Both the position numbers and the translations under genes were made by a program. From Guyanagaster necrorhizus (lineage: Eukaryota; Basidiomycota; Agaricomycetes; Agaricales; Physalacriaceae), in NCBI RefSeq assembly GCF_019112545.1, contig NW_025064897.1, forward strand, positions 615,336-679,335: a DNA stretch of 64,000 nt, read 5' to 3'. The notes below the pieces were generated by a model, which did no database searches, was not told where the DNA came from, and saw only the letters and a program-made list of their open reading frames with translations. Below, piece after piece: positions 23,305 through 36,603 of the stretch (positions within the stretch are counted from its first letter, which is position 1; each line of letters begins with the position of its first letter).

Positions 23305-25954
23305 ATGCATCTCAATCTTGTACCGCCGGTGGTGGAAGCAGGTCATGTTGAAGACTTGGTGAAGGCGGGGGAAACCATTTCGGCGTCATATTCGCCAGTC
23401 GGAAATTCATTAGCTGTGTTTCTGACGTCTTCGGTGGGCACTATGGCTTCGTATTTATCTTGTTTCATAATGCACCTCTTCGTAACAGACAGATGACCAA
23501 AGACCCCGAAAAGAGAGCACAGATGAAGAAATTCCACTTTATTTCGCCAGCACAGATGCAGCTCCAACGTCAGAGAGACGCCTGGTGTGTGTCTAATTGC
23601 TCATTATCGATCGTTCATATTCAAACCACGTGCAGTTCATTACCGACACAATTGTAATTTTTTCGGCCTTCCAGTCCCTGTACCAAAACCGAATTGCTGA
23701 TAATTCTCAATGGTATTCCACATCAGTGCCGTACTCTCCAATGAAAGGCTCATTGTTTTCTCTAGGTCGCAAGACACTGAGCTACTCTCGATCGTGCGCA
23801 AACTCTCAATCGATTATGTCAATTTCATTAGAGAGTACTGGACGCTCTTATCCGTAAATCCCAGGAACATCGTTTTTGCACTGATATTCACGTTTTCTCA
23901 GGACCGCACAGCAGTTGCATCACCGTTGCAGTTCTCCATCGATCATTATAGATCCCTGTTTTCATGCTTTTCCTTGTTTGTCATCCTCTTCCTTCCTGAA
24001 CCCGATTATGAAGATGCTCCAGTGGGAGAAGAGCTCATGGAATGGTTGAACATCCATTTCATTGAACCGTCGACGGAAGAAGGGGATCAATTGAGTAGTC
24101 TCGATCGTCCTTGGGAGGATGATAATTTCTGGCCATATCTAACAAGGTAGGCTTTCTGGGTAGCAAATGCACTTTACTCGCTGAAGTTCGCTTAGGGCTA
24201 CCATACGCGGCCTAACAAAGGCTTCTGTGTTTTTCTTGAAATCACTTTCTGATCATCCCTCCGAATATCTACATGACCTCAGTCAAGTACTCATACCCTT
24301 GATCGATGAACAACCCCGGTTACAGAATTACAGTGCTGAGCGTGATTTCGCTTTTGCGTCGCGACGTTGGAGGGAGAGAGTCCACACTCTCAGGGTTGAA
24401 ATGGACCGTGTTCCTGAAGATGACCGCGAGGATGACTTCGATAATTGGTGGGATCGCCTCAGTGATATCGTGGGTATTCTTGAAGGTCGCGTGGACGTTC
24501 TTAAGCGAGTATGTGAAGAACTAGGTAGTGATTGGAAGGAAGTGTGCGCTGCTTGGGGTATTTTTGTTGATACCCGTCTACGACGACAAGACCTTCCGTA
24601 CGTCCATGTCATCGGTTCACCATACGTGTCTGCTCACCTGGTTACAGTGACGTTGTTGCAGAGGTTCTCGAGTCCATGCCTCCTGACCCCACCGTTTTGG
24701 AAGACATGGTTCATTCAGCACTGTTCTCAGCACAAATTAATCAGGCCCTGTCGTATGCCTCGCAGCTTGACCAGTGGCTAGCGGCACACTTAGCGGACCT
24801 AATGGCCCCACTTTCACTTATCGAAACAGATATAGAGGAAGAGTGAGTCCATTCGGCGTTTACCGGAGCATAGCTAAGCAGTTCACAAAGATCTGAGTTA
24901 TCCAAGCGTGACCAGTACGTCTTGGCTTACGCCGAATACCTCCTTTCCGACCCCACTTTATGGCGAATCACACTTGCTTATATGTATTCTTGCGGAAACG
25001 TTGGCAAAGAGCGCGGAGACGAGATCTTAATGAGGGTTCCATTGCGCTTACAAGAGCAAAAGTCCGCGGAGAATCAGGGGGAAATGGAGGGCGTTGTGGG
25101 CACATTGCGAGATCTGAATCAAGTCTGTTTCGAGTTCCAGAGGGAAACGGCCCGCCGGGCCATTTGCCGGGTAAGCGTCAGCATATGACGCTTCGAAAGA
25201 TGGTTCTGAACGATGTTAGATCGCTGCTCAATGCTTCGCCAGCAAAAAGGATTATGCTCTCGCGGTTTCCTACTCGATATCCGCAGAAGATTGGTTTGGT
25301 CTAGGACGTATCGTTGACCGTGTCCTTGAAGAATATCTTCTCAGCGGTATTGTCGTCCCCCTCTCGAACTATTATACTATTAATAAGCTAACCGAGCCAT
25401 GTAGGTCCACAGATATTTGCACGATTTACTTCGGAAATCGCCCCTTCTTTGCATGAAATCGGAACATGCACTGGGTTGCAGGGCGTTTTCCTACATCGAC
25501 TTATGTTCGCCATACGATATTCTCAATTTCATCGGTTACGCCTACAGCATGATTTTCGAGATGCCGCCTCGGATCTTGTCGTACTTCTCCGTGATGATGT
25601 TGCACCGAAATCATGGTGGGCGATATTACTTTGTGATTCGGTGGAATTATTACAACAAGGTACCCGGAAATCTTCCTGCTCTGTTCAACTAATACAACGA
25701 AATTCCACCCAGGTCCTGCCCTGCTTTTTTCCCCTGCAAGTGCAACTGAGTTGTTGAAAAAGTTGGAAGAGCTTTCCACTCGAACGAGTCAAGGTTACGG
25801 TCGGGACTATCTAAGTGTCTTGCTGAGACGAATGAAGAGTGGAGGCGAGAAAGAAGCTCTAGAGCATATGAAGACAGTGCGGCTGGCCCTGGCCAAGTAT
25901 TTCGCCCGGTGTGCTATAGCTGGATTCGAAGGAGACACGGTACAGAATATGTGA
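23305..25954 (+). CDS. NUP85: Nucleoporin Nup85-like
   Basis: Nup85 is an alpha-solenoid scaffold protein of the Y-shaped (Nup84/Nup107) nuclear pore subcomplex. From ATG 23305 (MHLNLVPPVVEAGHVEDLVK) the beta-rich start AGETISASYSPVGNSLAVFL precedes a chain of helical exons: KKFHFISPAQMQLQRQRDAW, FITDTIVIFSAFQSL, AVLSNERLIVFSRSQD, ELMEWLNIHFIEPSTEEGDQ. These are followed by RATIRGLTKASVFFLKSLSD, LRVEMDRVPEDDREDDFDNW, VGILEGRVDVLKRVCEELG, and a late half with DLVVLLRDDVAPKSWWAILL and FSPASATELLKKLEELSTRT. It stops at TGA 25952-25954. At least ten short introns are needed. The start is the weakest point: a short upstream open chain at 23053 might belong to it. The identification rests on the order of helical blocks and the Nup85-like N-terminus, not on a catalytic motif. 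Confidence 0.7.
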
Positions 25955-27686
25955 AACGCATTTCGGTGTAGTACTCAGTCGATTCGCCAGCTATAATAAC
26001 TCATTGGCTGTAGTTTAGAAGATGCCAGTGATAACACTCGATTTATTGTATGCGCATGTATCTTTAATATAACTATTACGCAGATCTGTTTATATTTTCC
26101 TGGGTCAACGTGGCTATCTTATTTTATTCTCCGGGCACCAAACTTGCATCACTCATTACCTATGTAGATCACTTTCTCCCGGCATGCGCCTGAATTACTA
26201 ATGCCAACAGTTTCAAACAGAACACGATCACATGAAGGCACTCGCCCAATGCGTACACCTCTTGATGCGAAGACAGGCTTCCCGCGAAGCCCTTTTCATC
26301 ACCTTCCGGAAATCCTCAAGGACCGTCCCTGCGTTCCATTTCTTCTCATTTCTTTTTCATCGACTACTTCCAGAAGGCGTTAATGAAAATAGATGTGAAC
26401 AACAAAATGGCAGGTTAGGAACGGTCTGATATTCTCCTGGCCATGAGGACGGAGACTCGCCCAGTACGTTCTATAAATGCAGTTTGGCTCAGGCCATGGA
26501 TAGCCATTTTTCATCCCTGCAATACCAGCCATACCGATAACCTGACATTGAAGTCTAAAAACTAATGTGCTTCATTCTCCATGTGGCAGATGTTTATGCC
26601 TGCATGCACCAAGTCGTCACCAAACGTCAAAGGGTAGGTGTTCATGCCTTTCCCACTGTAGAACAATTTTGTCTGACGGTACACTCACGTACAGGTGGAC
26701 TGCAATAAGCGCTTCTGTCGCTATAGTAGCATGCATCTATGGGACCAGCACAATTGTACAGCCACATGCGCCCAAAAGTATGCTCCTCTTGCATTGAAAT
26801 TTGATACACAACACTGAGTTCAAAACCCGTAGCTTGAACGCCGAGCAGACCGTTGTCATGAATTCGGTTTCCCGACCCTGCGATAATTGTCGTTATCCGC
26901 CGGCATGATGTAGAAGGATCGGGAAGATGTCAGGGAAAAACCGCACGCGCTGTGCTCGGGTATACATATACTTTCTAAGGGAGACTTCGAATGACTAAGT
27001 TTGTCTTTGATCCTACCTATCATCCTACTCCATTTGAGTCGCCGGTATACTACTTCTTACGATTTATCAGTTCACAACCCCAACGGAAGCTGGTGTACTG
27101 TGCGGAAGGTGTGTGGCTTCAATGTGTGGCCAAAGGTATTAGGGTACCTTCAAATATAGAATGTTACGTCGGCTGCGTCCACGCAGCTGCAATGAAACGC
27201 ATGTTTACTGCAGAGTAGAATCAGGACAACTCGATTCATATGACACGACCTGGCACCTGAGTTCAAGTCCAGGCGTTCTTCAATCTACTTATACAATCTT
27301 GATCTTGCACTTGTCTTACTATACAAATGTTTCTTATCGGATGGGCGACGGATTGGATGGGATCTTAAGTGAGCGTTGTTTGAGACGAATGCCATCGGTG
27401 GTGAGTACTTAACTTGGTTTCTCCACACCGATGATGTTTGTAGTACCGCAAATTAGGATCAGAACTACTAGAGCAGCAGGAGTGGACTCAGGCTAGACGA
27501 GGCGTACTTTATAAGTTAGCAGTAGGAAGATCGATTACGTAAATATCTAAGCCACGTGGATTCTGAATCCGCTGCCGACGCAAGGACCATTGCTTACCTC
27601 AAGTTTGGATAGAAATTGCAGGTACCGGTGTGGCAATCGTATTCGAGGACGAGCGCCAGAAGTACAACGGCCACCATCACGACAAG
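25955..27686. other. 1.7 kb interval, possible short or 5' exons, nothing recognised
   Basis: The + open frame from ATG 26991 (MTKFVFDPTYHPTPFES, 75 codons) and a later plausible exon at about 27444-27510 (YRKLGSELLEQQEW) between good splice signals could be upstream exons of the RhoGAP gene or a separate gene. I could not connect them in one frame. A frame at 26232-26429 has no recognisable content. Confidence 0.35.
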
Positions 27687-30223
27687 ATGCCTGAAGACGG
27701 CTATTCCTCTACTTGGGATAGTGCCGACCAATCTGATTTCCCATCCACTGCTCCCACTTCCTATACTCGGCCTCCAATGCGTTCACTCGATGTTCAGGAT
27801 TCAGCATCTTCTTCACATCCGCTTTCTATATCACCACAGTCTCGGCCAAGCTCGGATTCTCTCGGTCCGTCACCGACATCCAAATGGCGAGACACACCTA
27901 CAGCCATTAGCGAGTCTCATGAGACGGTGCCAGGAGACACGGCAAGTCTGGTGGAACAGGGATTCGACGAGAACGTGCTAAGGGCATTGTGCGACATGGA
28001 TGTGCGTTGTTCTTTACTCATCTTGGTCTCATATACCAACAGAGCTTCGATGCGTTCAGTGTGGGGTCCCGTTACTGCTTGATCGCATAAAGCAAAGCAT
28101 GGTATCGTGCAGGGCGAGTTGCTTACGCCTTTGTGTTATCCCTATTCTCATATTTTATAGGAGGCCGCAGTGTTTCTGAAGAAGCGAGCTGCAATTGAGG
28201 AGGAGTATGGGAAAGGCATGCAGAAGCTGTCGCGGTCAACCGCCGAAATGTATTCTTTGAATGACGGGAAAGCCGGGTATGGATTAGCCTTGATTTCACT
28301 GTTCATCTTCTGACTATAACATAGGACCTTCGTAACAGCTTGGCAGTCTTCTATGCGTATCCACGAACAAATGTCCGAAAATAGGCTACGATTTGCTCAA
28401 AGACTCAACGAGATGAGTGAGGAACTGGTAACGCTGTCAAAAGAAGTGGACAAAAACCGAAAACATGTGAGTGTTAATGGCATGAGACACGAAGAAAACA
28501 ACCTCATGCTTCCGTAGACCAAAGATCTTGCCAGCCGTTACGAGCGAGCATTGATTGAGTCCCAAGGAATAACAGAGAAGAGCAAGAATCGACTTGACAT
28601 AACCTCCGAAGAGCTGGAACGCGTACTCTTGCAGAAGGAAGGGGAATCTTTCAAGGATAACTCCGTCCAAGCCAGACCTGGTGGTGCGGGAGGGAAACGG
28701 GTAATTGGCAAGGCAGTAGCAAAAGGAGGTCTGCTATTGAAGGGAAAGAACCCTGGCAATGTATGTCAATCTCATCTCTCCTGTAGTCTCCTCTTATTTC
28801 TTCCAGATCCAAAGACAAGAAGACGACATCAGGGCTCGAATGTCGACAGCAACTGATGCATTCCGCAAAGCTGTTACCGATACCCAGGCAATGAGACAAG
28901 AGTACTACAACTTTCAGCTACCGCGGATCCTCAGGGTGAGCAGATGGTATGGTTTGCGGTCAATCACTTACCTTCTGCTAGTCCTTGAAGGAATGTGCCG
29001 ACGAAATCGACCTTGGGACACAATACCATCTCACAAGATATGCCTTCCTCTTTGAAAGCATCGTTCTCAGTGACGGATCGACGTTAGTTCCTCCGAAGGA
29101 AGAGGGTCAGTCATTTTCTCTCAGCCAGATCTGATCACTCAGGACTCTTGTCAGGAAACACGCTGTCAAAAGGGTTGAAAGCCTCCATTGAAGCCATTGA
29201 TAACAGAGGGGACTTCAAAACATTTATGCAGAACTATGCGTACGCACGAGGAAATTCCACCTCTAGAGGACCGCGACGCGACGGACCGTCCGACGAAGGA
29301 TTTTTACCGCCTATACCTGCTTACAACAGAGATCGGCACACACCCGACACGTCTTCAAATGGACATCATACATCAGACAAAGGTCGACCAACTTTTGGTG
29401 TCGACCTTGCAGAACAGATGACGAGGGATGACGCTGAAGTTCCACCTATCATGCGCAAGTGCTGTGAAGCGATTGAGAAATACGGCATGGATATAACGGG
29501 GATATACCGTCTGAGCGGAACAACTAGTAAAGTGCAAAATCTCAAGCACCAGCTGGATAAAGGTACGTAGGTCCGCTCTTAAATGGTCGCGTCTGACTGG
29601 GGCCTTGTGCAGACCTCGATTCTGTGAATCTCGACGCACCGGAATGGTCTGCGGACATTAACAACGTAACGGGCGTACTAAAGATGTGGTTGCGAGAACT
29701 TCCGGATCCACTCATGACCGTTAGTTTGCAACATGGTTTCATTGAAGCTGCCAGTCAGTCCAACTATTGCTGTCCTTTGAGTTTGGATCACTGACCATTG
29801 TCGAACCTTATGATAGAGATTGATAATGACCGGCTAAGACATATTCGACTGCACGAGAGAGTGAATGATCTTCCTGATGCGAATTATGCAACGCTAAAGT
29901 ATTTCCTTGGTCACTTGCATCGGTACGTATCTTTGTTGGATAGTCGCGCCTAAATGCTAAGACCACGGGGCAGGATAATTCACGAGCCAGCGAATATGAT
30001 GAGTGCCCAGAATATGTCAATTATCTTCGGACCGACTTTGTTTGGACAAATTCTTCCCAGCGTGAACGGCGGCGGGATGAACGACGCAGGGGCATCCGTA
30101 ATAGACCTCTCTAACTTGGTAAGGGTACAATTCTGGATTCAGCCTGTGGTTCTGACATTCACCTAGGCCATCGAAACAATACTCAAACATTACAATGACA
30201 TATTTGTAGATGACTCGGAATAA
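27687..30223 (+). CDS. F-BAR and RhoGAP domain protein (Rgd1/Rga8-like)
   Basis: A GTPase-activating protein for a Rho/Cdc42-type GTPase that binds curved membrane through its F-BAR domain; fungal relatives act in polarised growth and cell-wall integrity. After a Ser/Pro-rich N-terminus (MPEDGYSSTWDSADQ) the FCH/F-BAR part includes GVPLLLDRIKQS, AAVFLKKRAAIEEEYGKGMQ, FVTAWQSSMRIHEQM and ADEIDLGTQYHLTRYAFLFE. The RhoGAP part begins FGVDLAEQM and VPPIMRKCCEAIEKYGMDI, then TGIYRLSGTTSKVQNLKHQL, where the arginine in YRLSG is the catalytic arginine finger. It continues NVTGVLKMWLRELPDPLM and NMMSAQNMSIIFGPTLFGQI. The end is LKHYNDIFVDDSE, TAA 30221-30223. ATG 27687 is the first ATG in the open frame; additional 5' exons are possible. 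About nine short introns. Confidence 0.85.
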
Positions 30224-30549
30224 AAGTGTATACCCCACGCAGGACGTTGTTACCGTCACTATCTTGCTATCATTCGTATTTTCTCTAATTTACATTGCAC
30301 TTGTATTCGTCACATCATGTATCGCCTGTCATCACTGATGAATTATTAGTTGGAAGTTCGTTTATGGCTGGGACAATTCCGACTTATGATGTGAGCCGAG
30401 AGAGTCATATTGATTGTTTGTATACATATCAATATACGGTGATGATTAAAATTTCCCGAAATTTCGAAGCAGCGTTAGAATGAAAGGGTGCTTGCAAAGC
30501 AAGCGCTTAATCGTCGAAGCCTGTCAATGACAATAGAGTACCCGTGAGA
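30224..30549. other. Convergent 3' intergenic region
   Basis: Lies between the RhoGAP (+) and F-box (-) gene ends. It is AT-rich; a short palindrome GCTTGCAAAGCAAGC near 30491 is the only structure noticed and could act in 3' end formation of either gene. Confidence 0.35.
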
Positions 30550-31734
30550 TTAGTCGACGGGTCCCCAGACCCCATCATGCCCAATGGCCCATTCCATCTG
30601 GGAAGGAAAAATGACCCGCCGCAAGGAAGGACACGCACGGCTCCACTCTCTGCACAATGCTGATTCCTCGTCACCATTGGATTGAGGTAGTCCGGCTACT
30701 ACAGTGGGCGAAAGGTCTAGCAAAGTCAAGCGACTGAACACATGCAAGACGGGCGATAATCCGGTCAATAGCCTCTATCGCTTCCGGAACACGGCATCAG
30801 GGGAAGGGCACGAACAGGGCAGATAATCGTGATTACTTACAATGCCAGAAAGCGCGTAGTGGAGCGTGTGACGCAGTGTGAGTCTTATCCGTATAACCTC
30901 TACCATGGGGAGGTAGGTAGCTATGTTACGGAGGAGAATAGGTCTCACAGACATTGCCGATAGGTCGAGGAACCGCAATGGTGTGGTAGTGTGCGTGAAT
31001 CGCGGGAGATTGTCCCGGGTGACATCAGAATCCTGACCTATGAGTGAAAGACTCTGGACGGGCCTCCCCGGGAGGATGTAAGCAGCAGTGTCGGTGGAAC
31101 CGCGGAAAGATGATAAGTTGGGAAGAGCGTCCGACCGCAATTTTAAGGCCTCGTGGTGATCTGAGAGTTTCAGATGCCGTAGTAACGGTACGGACGATAG
31201 AAATGAGTCTAAGATTGTGGAATATGATTGGACGCCTTTGGCCCAATCTGCACCGAAGGAACAGCTCCGGAGGTGTGGGAAGTAGCATCCGCGGATTATC
31301 CGCTCGATAGGGTGAAGGTGGGTGCGATGTGCTGCAGCCATATTGGCAGGACCAAGGGCCAACTCGAGAGAATCGAGAAAATGAAGGGTTCGAAGAGTGG
31401 CTGCCAATTTGTTTGAAGCCGGTTCGAGGTTCAGGGCAGATAATGATGTCCTTTCTGTGGTATGCCAGCGGATATGAAATGTCCGAATTGATTCGACAAG
31501 ATGAGGACGCTGAAGGAGAGAATCACAACATCTCGTTGTACGCCAGGGATGAGAGTCCGTGGTGGAGATGGTGTCTCGTACATGAATGGCAGAATACAAG
31601 ACGCGCTCTGCGACTGCTTTGAAGTGACGGGAAACGCGCGCAATGTCAGCAAGGACGGGAAGGGGGAGAATTTCGAAGATGGCAGAAAGAGTTTCGTTAG
31701 GAAGGACATGTTCAATACTCGGTACAGCGGACAT
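30550..31734 (-). CDS. F-box protein with leucine-rich repeat-like C-terminal region
   Basis: Probably a substrate-binding subunit of an SCF ubiquitin ligase. ATG 31734 opens MSAVPSIEHVLPNETLSAIF, followed by EILPLPVLADIARVSRHF and KAVAERVLYSAIHV, a standard fungal F-box with LP.E...I...L......L..v...f. The rest shows leucine-spaced segments (LHFLDSLELALG, LLRHLKLSDHHEAL, LRFLDLSAMS) that resemble degenerate leucine-rich repeats. One 58 nt intron (donor GTAAGT, acceptor GATAG) joins YALSGI to RLLTGLSPVLHVFSRLTLLD, and the frame stops at TAA 30552-30550. About 370 aa. The substrate is unknown; such genes are numerous in Agaricomycetes. Confidence 0.75.
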
Positions 31735-32124
31735 TGCATTCCTAGATAAATATGGGGAACATGGGCCGCTAGGAAGTTAGTAGGACAACAGTAACGGAGA
31801 TGAACAACCCTGGCTGAAAAACCATGTAAGAACGTTTTGATGTCACCGGAAAAATGTCGGAAGATCCATACAAGACAATTTCCCGGGAATCAAGGAAGTA
31901 AGCTGGGGTAAAGGTTGCGCTGAACAAAGAGAGAATTACACACCACGGTGAAACAGATATCCGACGCATAATTCACACCATGACAGGAGAAAAATAATCT
32001 ACTCAAACGAAGAGCCCCACCCATAGATGCGCGAGCAACAGATCACTAATGCAAAATGAGAAAACCGATAATAAATAATGCTATTACATGTAGAAATACA
32101 ATGGCGAATACAACTGACAACCAT
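31735..32124. other. Intergenic, no feature seen
   Basis: Upstream of the F-box gene and downstream of the right-hand H4 gene. It shows no similarity to the flank of the left-hand H4, so the duplicated cassette ends at the H4 stop codon. Confidence 0.4.
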
Positions 32125-32606
<482 letters not shown>

Positions 32607-32886
32607 GTCGATACGAGTTGTGTAGTAGGTAAGGTAAACAAATTACGGCGGTGGTGGCAGTAGCAACGAGAACAACTCAATGGGACCTCCTTCCAAACGA
32701 GGCAGGCCTTATGTAGCTCCGACAGGTGGCTGTGCTTATTCCTTGTTTTGTTGATTCAGGGCATCGCGGGCCATCACGTGGACAGACGCGTCGTGTTTGT
32801 ATATAACGCGGGGGCAAACGAAGGGTAATGTTACTTCAATCCACCACCACCACCACCACTTCTTCGATTCACCTTTATTATTTGCC
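32607..32886. promoter_or_regulatory. Bidirectional histone H3/H4 promoter (right copy)
   Basis: Same sequence as the left-hand promoter in reverse orientation, including the TATATAACG element toward H3 and the six CAC/GTG triplets in the H3 leader. Confidence 0.75.
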
Positions 32887-33468
<582 letters not shown>

Positions 33469-34988
33469 TATCAGGCGTTGTTCTTCTCGTTTTTTTATTA
33501 TCACTGTACTTGTACCTGTAGCCTTTCACCATATCTCTCCGCCGTAGGCGCACATGTTGTTTCTAATGAGCCCATCGTAAACGCTGTAGCCTCTGACATA
33601 TGAAGCTGAAGTTCACGGAGCGGGTGATAGCTGTTATCTCCTATTTACGGTTGGTGTTGTCTTTGCTCCTGTGGCTTGGTGTACCCCCGTCTGTACATGC
33701 CTTACATAAATGAACTTCAGCAACCTTAATCGTTGTCTCTAATCAACGGTCTTGTGCCGATGATTTCTATAAGCCCTGTTTCAGTCCTTGGTTGTCTCCG
33801 ATCTTCTTGATTCGTCAATGGTGAGAGTTTGCTTCCGAGTTGTTGGGTTAGTTCACTCGGTTTTTTGGTCGATTTCAGATACAAGACTTGGTTCAGTAGC
33901 ATAACGCCGACAAAGAGAGTTCCATGTATGAAGGATATCGGTGGCATCGCCTCCGCTCCGAAGGTAGATAGGTCTTTGCAAGCATCACTCCTGCACCCCT
34001 GTCGTAAAAGCATGAACCCACTCAGACTGCCCTGGAGCTGCCGAAGCAGAAAGAGAACCCACGAATACAGCTAGTGCGAAGGCAGTAGCCATGCCAAAGA
34101 TGACCAACACAGTCCGGACTTTATGGAGTCGTCACGACTCGCCAGAGATAGCCATCAATTACAACCCCGGCAGTGACCAGTAGCTGGAGGGAACTGTGCG
34201 TGTGATGAGGAGCAGGCAACTTGAGAAACAGTATATGAATAGTGGGCAAACTGAATATAAACCACCTAACGGTGACTTATTGATACCATGGCAACAAATC
34301 AACATGACATCTGCAGTTGCTCTATTTCTAAGCGGCAAAGGTTATCATGGGTGGTGCACATTTGTTGTTGACTATCCCACGGACGTACGTCGAGTCCTAG
34401 CGCTTGCTTTCTGGCTGTTTCTTCCCCAGACACCGGAAGTACCATTCGAACGCAAACCATGTTGCGAGCTTCGCAAACATACTCTACCTAACAGTGACCA
34501 TCACTTGCGCGAAGAGAATGTTGTTCAACTACATACGCCGATGGTACAGGTCTGCCAAGAACCGGGGGTAGTTCCTCCTTCGTTCGTACGGCGTTATTCC
34601 CTTGCGTTGTATCCATTCTACTGCGCTGAAGTGGTTATACAAGAAGCGTTCCGTGTTGTTTATCGGCGATAGCGAGCCTTCACCTGATATGAGCCGGGTG
34701 CCTCGGATAACCTCTACGGTATTTCCACGATGGATGATGTATCATGTAAGAAGCTGAAGTGCCGTCAGTTGAAACCCACATATCCCAAAACGATATTGGA
34801 TTGCCGGGATGATGAGTGTCGGATGAAAAAGTTGCCCTTGGGCCGGCCCGCTCATCCAGGGGGGGATCGGTCACGCTAATGTCACGTCACAGCGGTCGAG
34901 TTCCAATTTCTCTCCCTCCTTCTGTTCCCCCGTGTACAACACCCAGCAAGCCTGAGATCCGTTGGCTCTGTTCCCCGATATCCCGATT
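33469..34988. other. 1.5 kb with no confident gene; possible membrane-protein relic on the minus strand
   Basis: On the minus strand around 33995-34190, adjoining frames read LQLLVTAGVVIDGYLWRVV and, after a frame change, VRTVLVIFGMATAFALAVFV, which look like transmembrane segments of the fungal multi-pass DUF6534-type proteins. Stop codons and frame changes around them suggest a relic. I could not assemble a gene. On the plus strand ATG 34205 opens a separate frame listed on its own. Confidence 0.35.
34205..34672 (+). CDS. Unrecognised open frame (about 155 aa), doubtful gene
   Basis: The longest uninterrupted frame between the right-hand H3 and SDS3. It has a mixed composition, a hydrophobic patch VLALAFWLFLP, no signal peptide and no family motif known to me. 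No intron signals are needed. It may be chance, since the opposite strand holds a candidate membrane-protein relic nearby. Confidence 0.2.
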   Translation: MRSRQLEKQYMNSGQTEYKPPNGDLLIPWQQINMTSAVALFLSGKGYHGWCTFVVDYPTDVRRVLALAFWLFLPQTPEVPFERKPCCELRKHTLPNSDHHLREENVVQLHTPMVQVCQEPGVVPPSFVRRYSLALYPFYCAEVVIQEAFRVVYRR

Positions 34989-36073
34989 ATGAGCCTGGCC
35001 TACCAACATCATCCGCACAATGCTATAGCGGGCCCATCCAGAAGCCATGGTGAGCTGTTATACCACTGGACCAGGTCTAATGAATGTTCATCGAGGCGTG
35101 GCATTACAGGAACGACCATAGATGAAGTGAAACGAGAAAAGAAGAGGAAGGAAATTTCAGGAAAGCTCAACAGAGAGATGAACGACAGAAGAGACGAGTA
35201 CGTTTTTCGGTTACCCTCTGTTTATGTCGCTCATTATCTTAGTGGGAGACACTACAGCGAAACAATATCTGCATTGCATCAGACATCCGTGACACTCGCC
35301 ACAAGGCCGGACACTTTGCCTCTGTACAATATGAGACTCCTGCCATTCACATTCGAACGTTCAGCCAAGCTGGTTCAGCTAGAGTATGAGGAACGATATG
35401 CCTTGGAGTGTGCGCAGACTGCCTACGATGAAGAACGTGAAAAAGTCGAGATGGAATGGAAGAAAGGGCATGACAGAGTCAGAGAGAGGTTAATGGAGAG
35501 CATAGAAGAACGAAGACGCCGGGCTCGGGAAGACAAGGAAGGAGAGGGTGCTGTCGCAGGTAAGACGGTCAAGAAGCGCGTTTCTAGAGTTGCTGACACC
35601 TTCCAGATGGCACCCTTGACTCTCAGTCCCGTCCACATATAACTCGGAAACTACGGAATAAAATGGGCACGTCTCCGCCACCTACTCCCCTGGGAGCCGC
35701 TGCTTCCGCGCCTAATGGTGTCGGTACTATTAGTGGATTGCCCATTACAACCGGTCCATTGCTCAACCCACACTCGCTCAATGTTGATGAACTGCCATCG
35801 CCGTTCCCTCTTCAACTGACCTCTACCACCATACCTACTGGGCCCAACGGGGCCAATGCCGGACCAGGCACTGGTGCAAGCGGAGGGGGTCGACGCAGGC
35901 CCAAAGGCAGCGGAACACATCAGAGCCAAGCTATCGGGGGACTGGGCAAGAGCCTGGCTATGCTCTGTGGGTGCAAAGAACAGGAAATCGAAAGTGATTT
36001 GGGCGAAATCCGGAGAGGAAACAAGCGGCGACGCGTAACGACTGGCGCAGGGCTGGGAAAGACCACCCTATAA
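34989..36073 (+). CDS. SDS3: Sds3-like subunit of the Rpd3L histone deacetylase complex
   Basis: Sds3 holds the Rpd3L/Sin3 co-repressor complex together. Exon 1 (ATG 34989, MSLAYQHHPHNAIAGPSRSH) leads into KREKKRKEISGKLNREMNDR. After an intron with donor GTACGT the domain continues HYSETISALHQTSVTLA, a short linker, LLPFTFERSAKLVQLEYEER, YALECAQTAYDEEREKVE and RVRERLMESIEERRRRARED. This charged helical run is the Sds3-like domain. A further intron around 35560-35606 removes an in-frame stop and connects to a Gly/Pro/Ser-rich tail that ends in basic RRGNKRRRVTTG and TAA 36071-36073. Length about 330 aa, normal for fungal Sds3. Exact junction of the last intron is not certain. Confidence 0.75.
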
Positions 36074-36532
36074 TAGTATGTATCTATAGTAGCAGTAATT
36101 ATATTGGGTTAGGTGCGTGCCTTCGTTACTTATGTTCTGCGGCGTTGATTCGTCGTGATAGATGTTATGTGTATATAACAGTGTTATTGGGTCATTACTT
36201 GGAATTCACACATTGATTTTCTTTCGAAGCGGGGTCGAGGATGGCACTCAGCCGACACACATAAGCCTTTTACTTCGTCGACGTACATGTCGCACAAGAT
36301 CTTGATCAAACGACGCCGATCGCATTCGCATCTACCAACCGTGCTTCCGTCCATCAGAAACACCTAAACCAGTGTATGCGACGACCGTCGGTCCTTTACA
36401 TCATTCTGACAACGTGATAACCGCTGGGCATTCTTTCTATCTGGCTATCACATTCAACATTCAATGCGACCAAGGAGTGCCCGATGACCGTCCGTCCTTT
36501 GAAGGCGGGGCGCTAAATTTTTGCTTTCTTGC

Positions 36533-36562
36533 GCTAAATTTAGCATCATGGGTGATATAAAA
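36533..36562 (+). promoter_or_regulatory. Core promoter of hydrolase gene A: palindrome plus TATA box
   Basis: The perfect palindrome GCTAAATTTAGC (36533-36544) contains the 12-mer TAAATTTAGCAT that recurs before gene B. TATAAAA begins 21 bp after the 12-mer start, and the ATG lies ~48 bp beyond the TATA box. Confidence 0.6.
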
Positions 36563-36603
36563 GGCAGCCACGAGCACGGCTTTCTGCCCCATCAATCTCA
36601 CTC

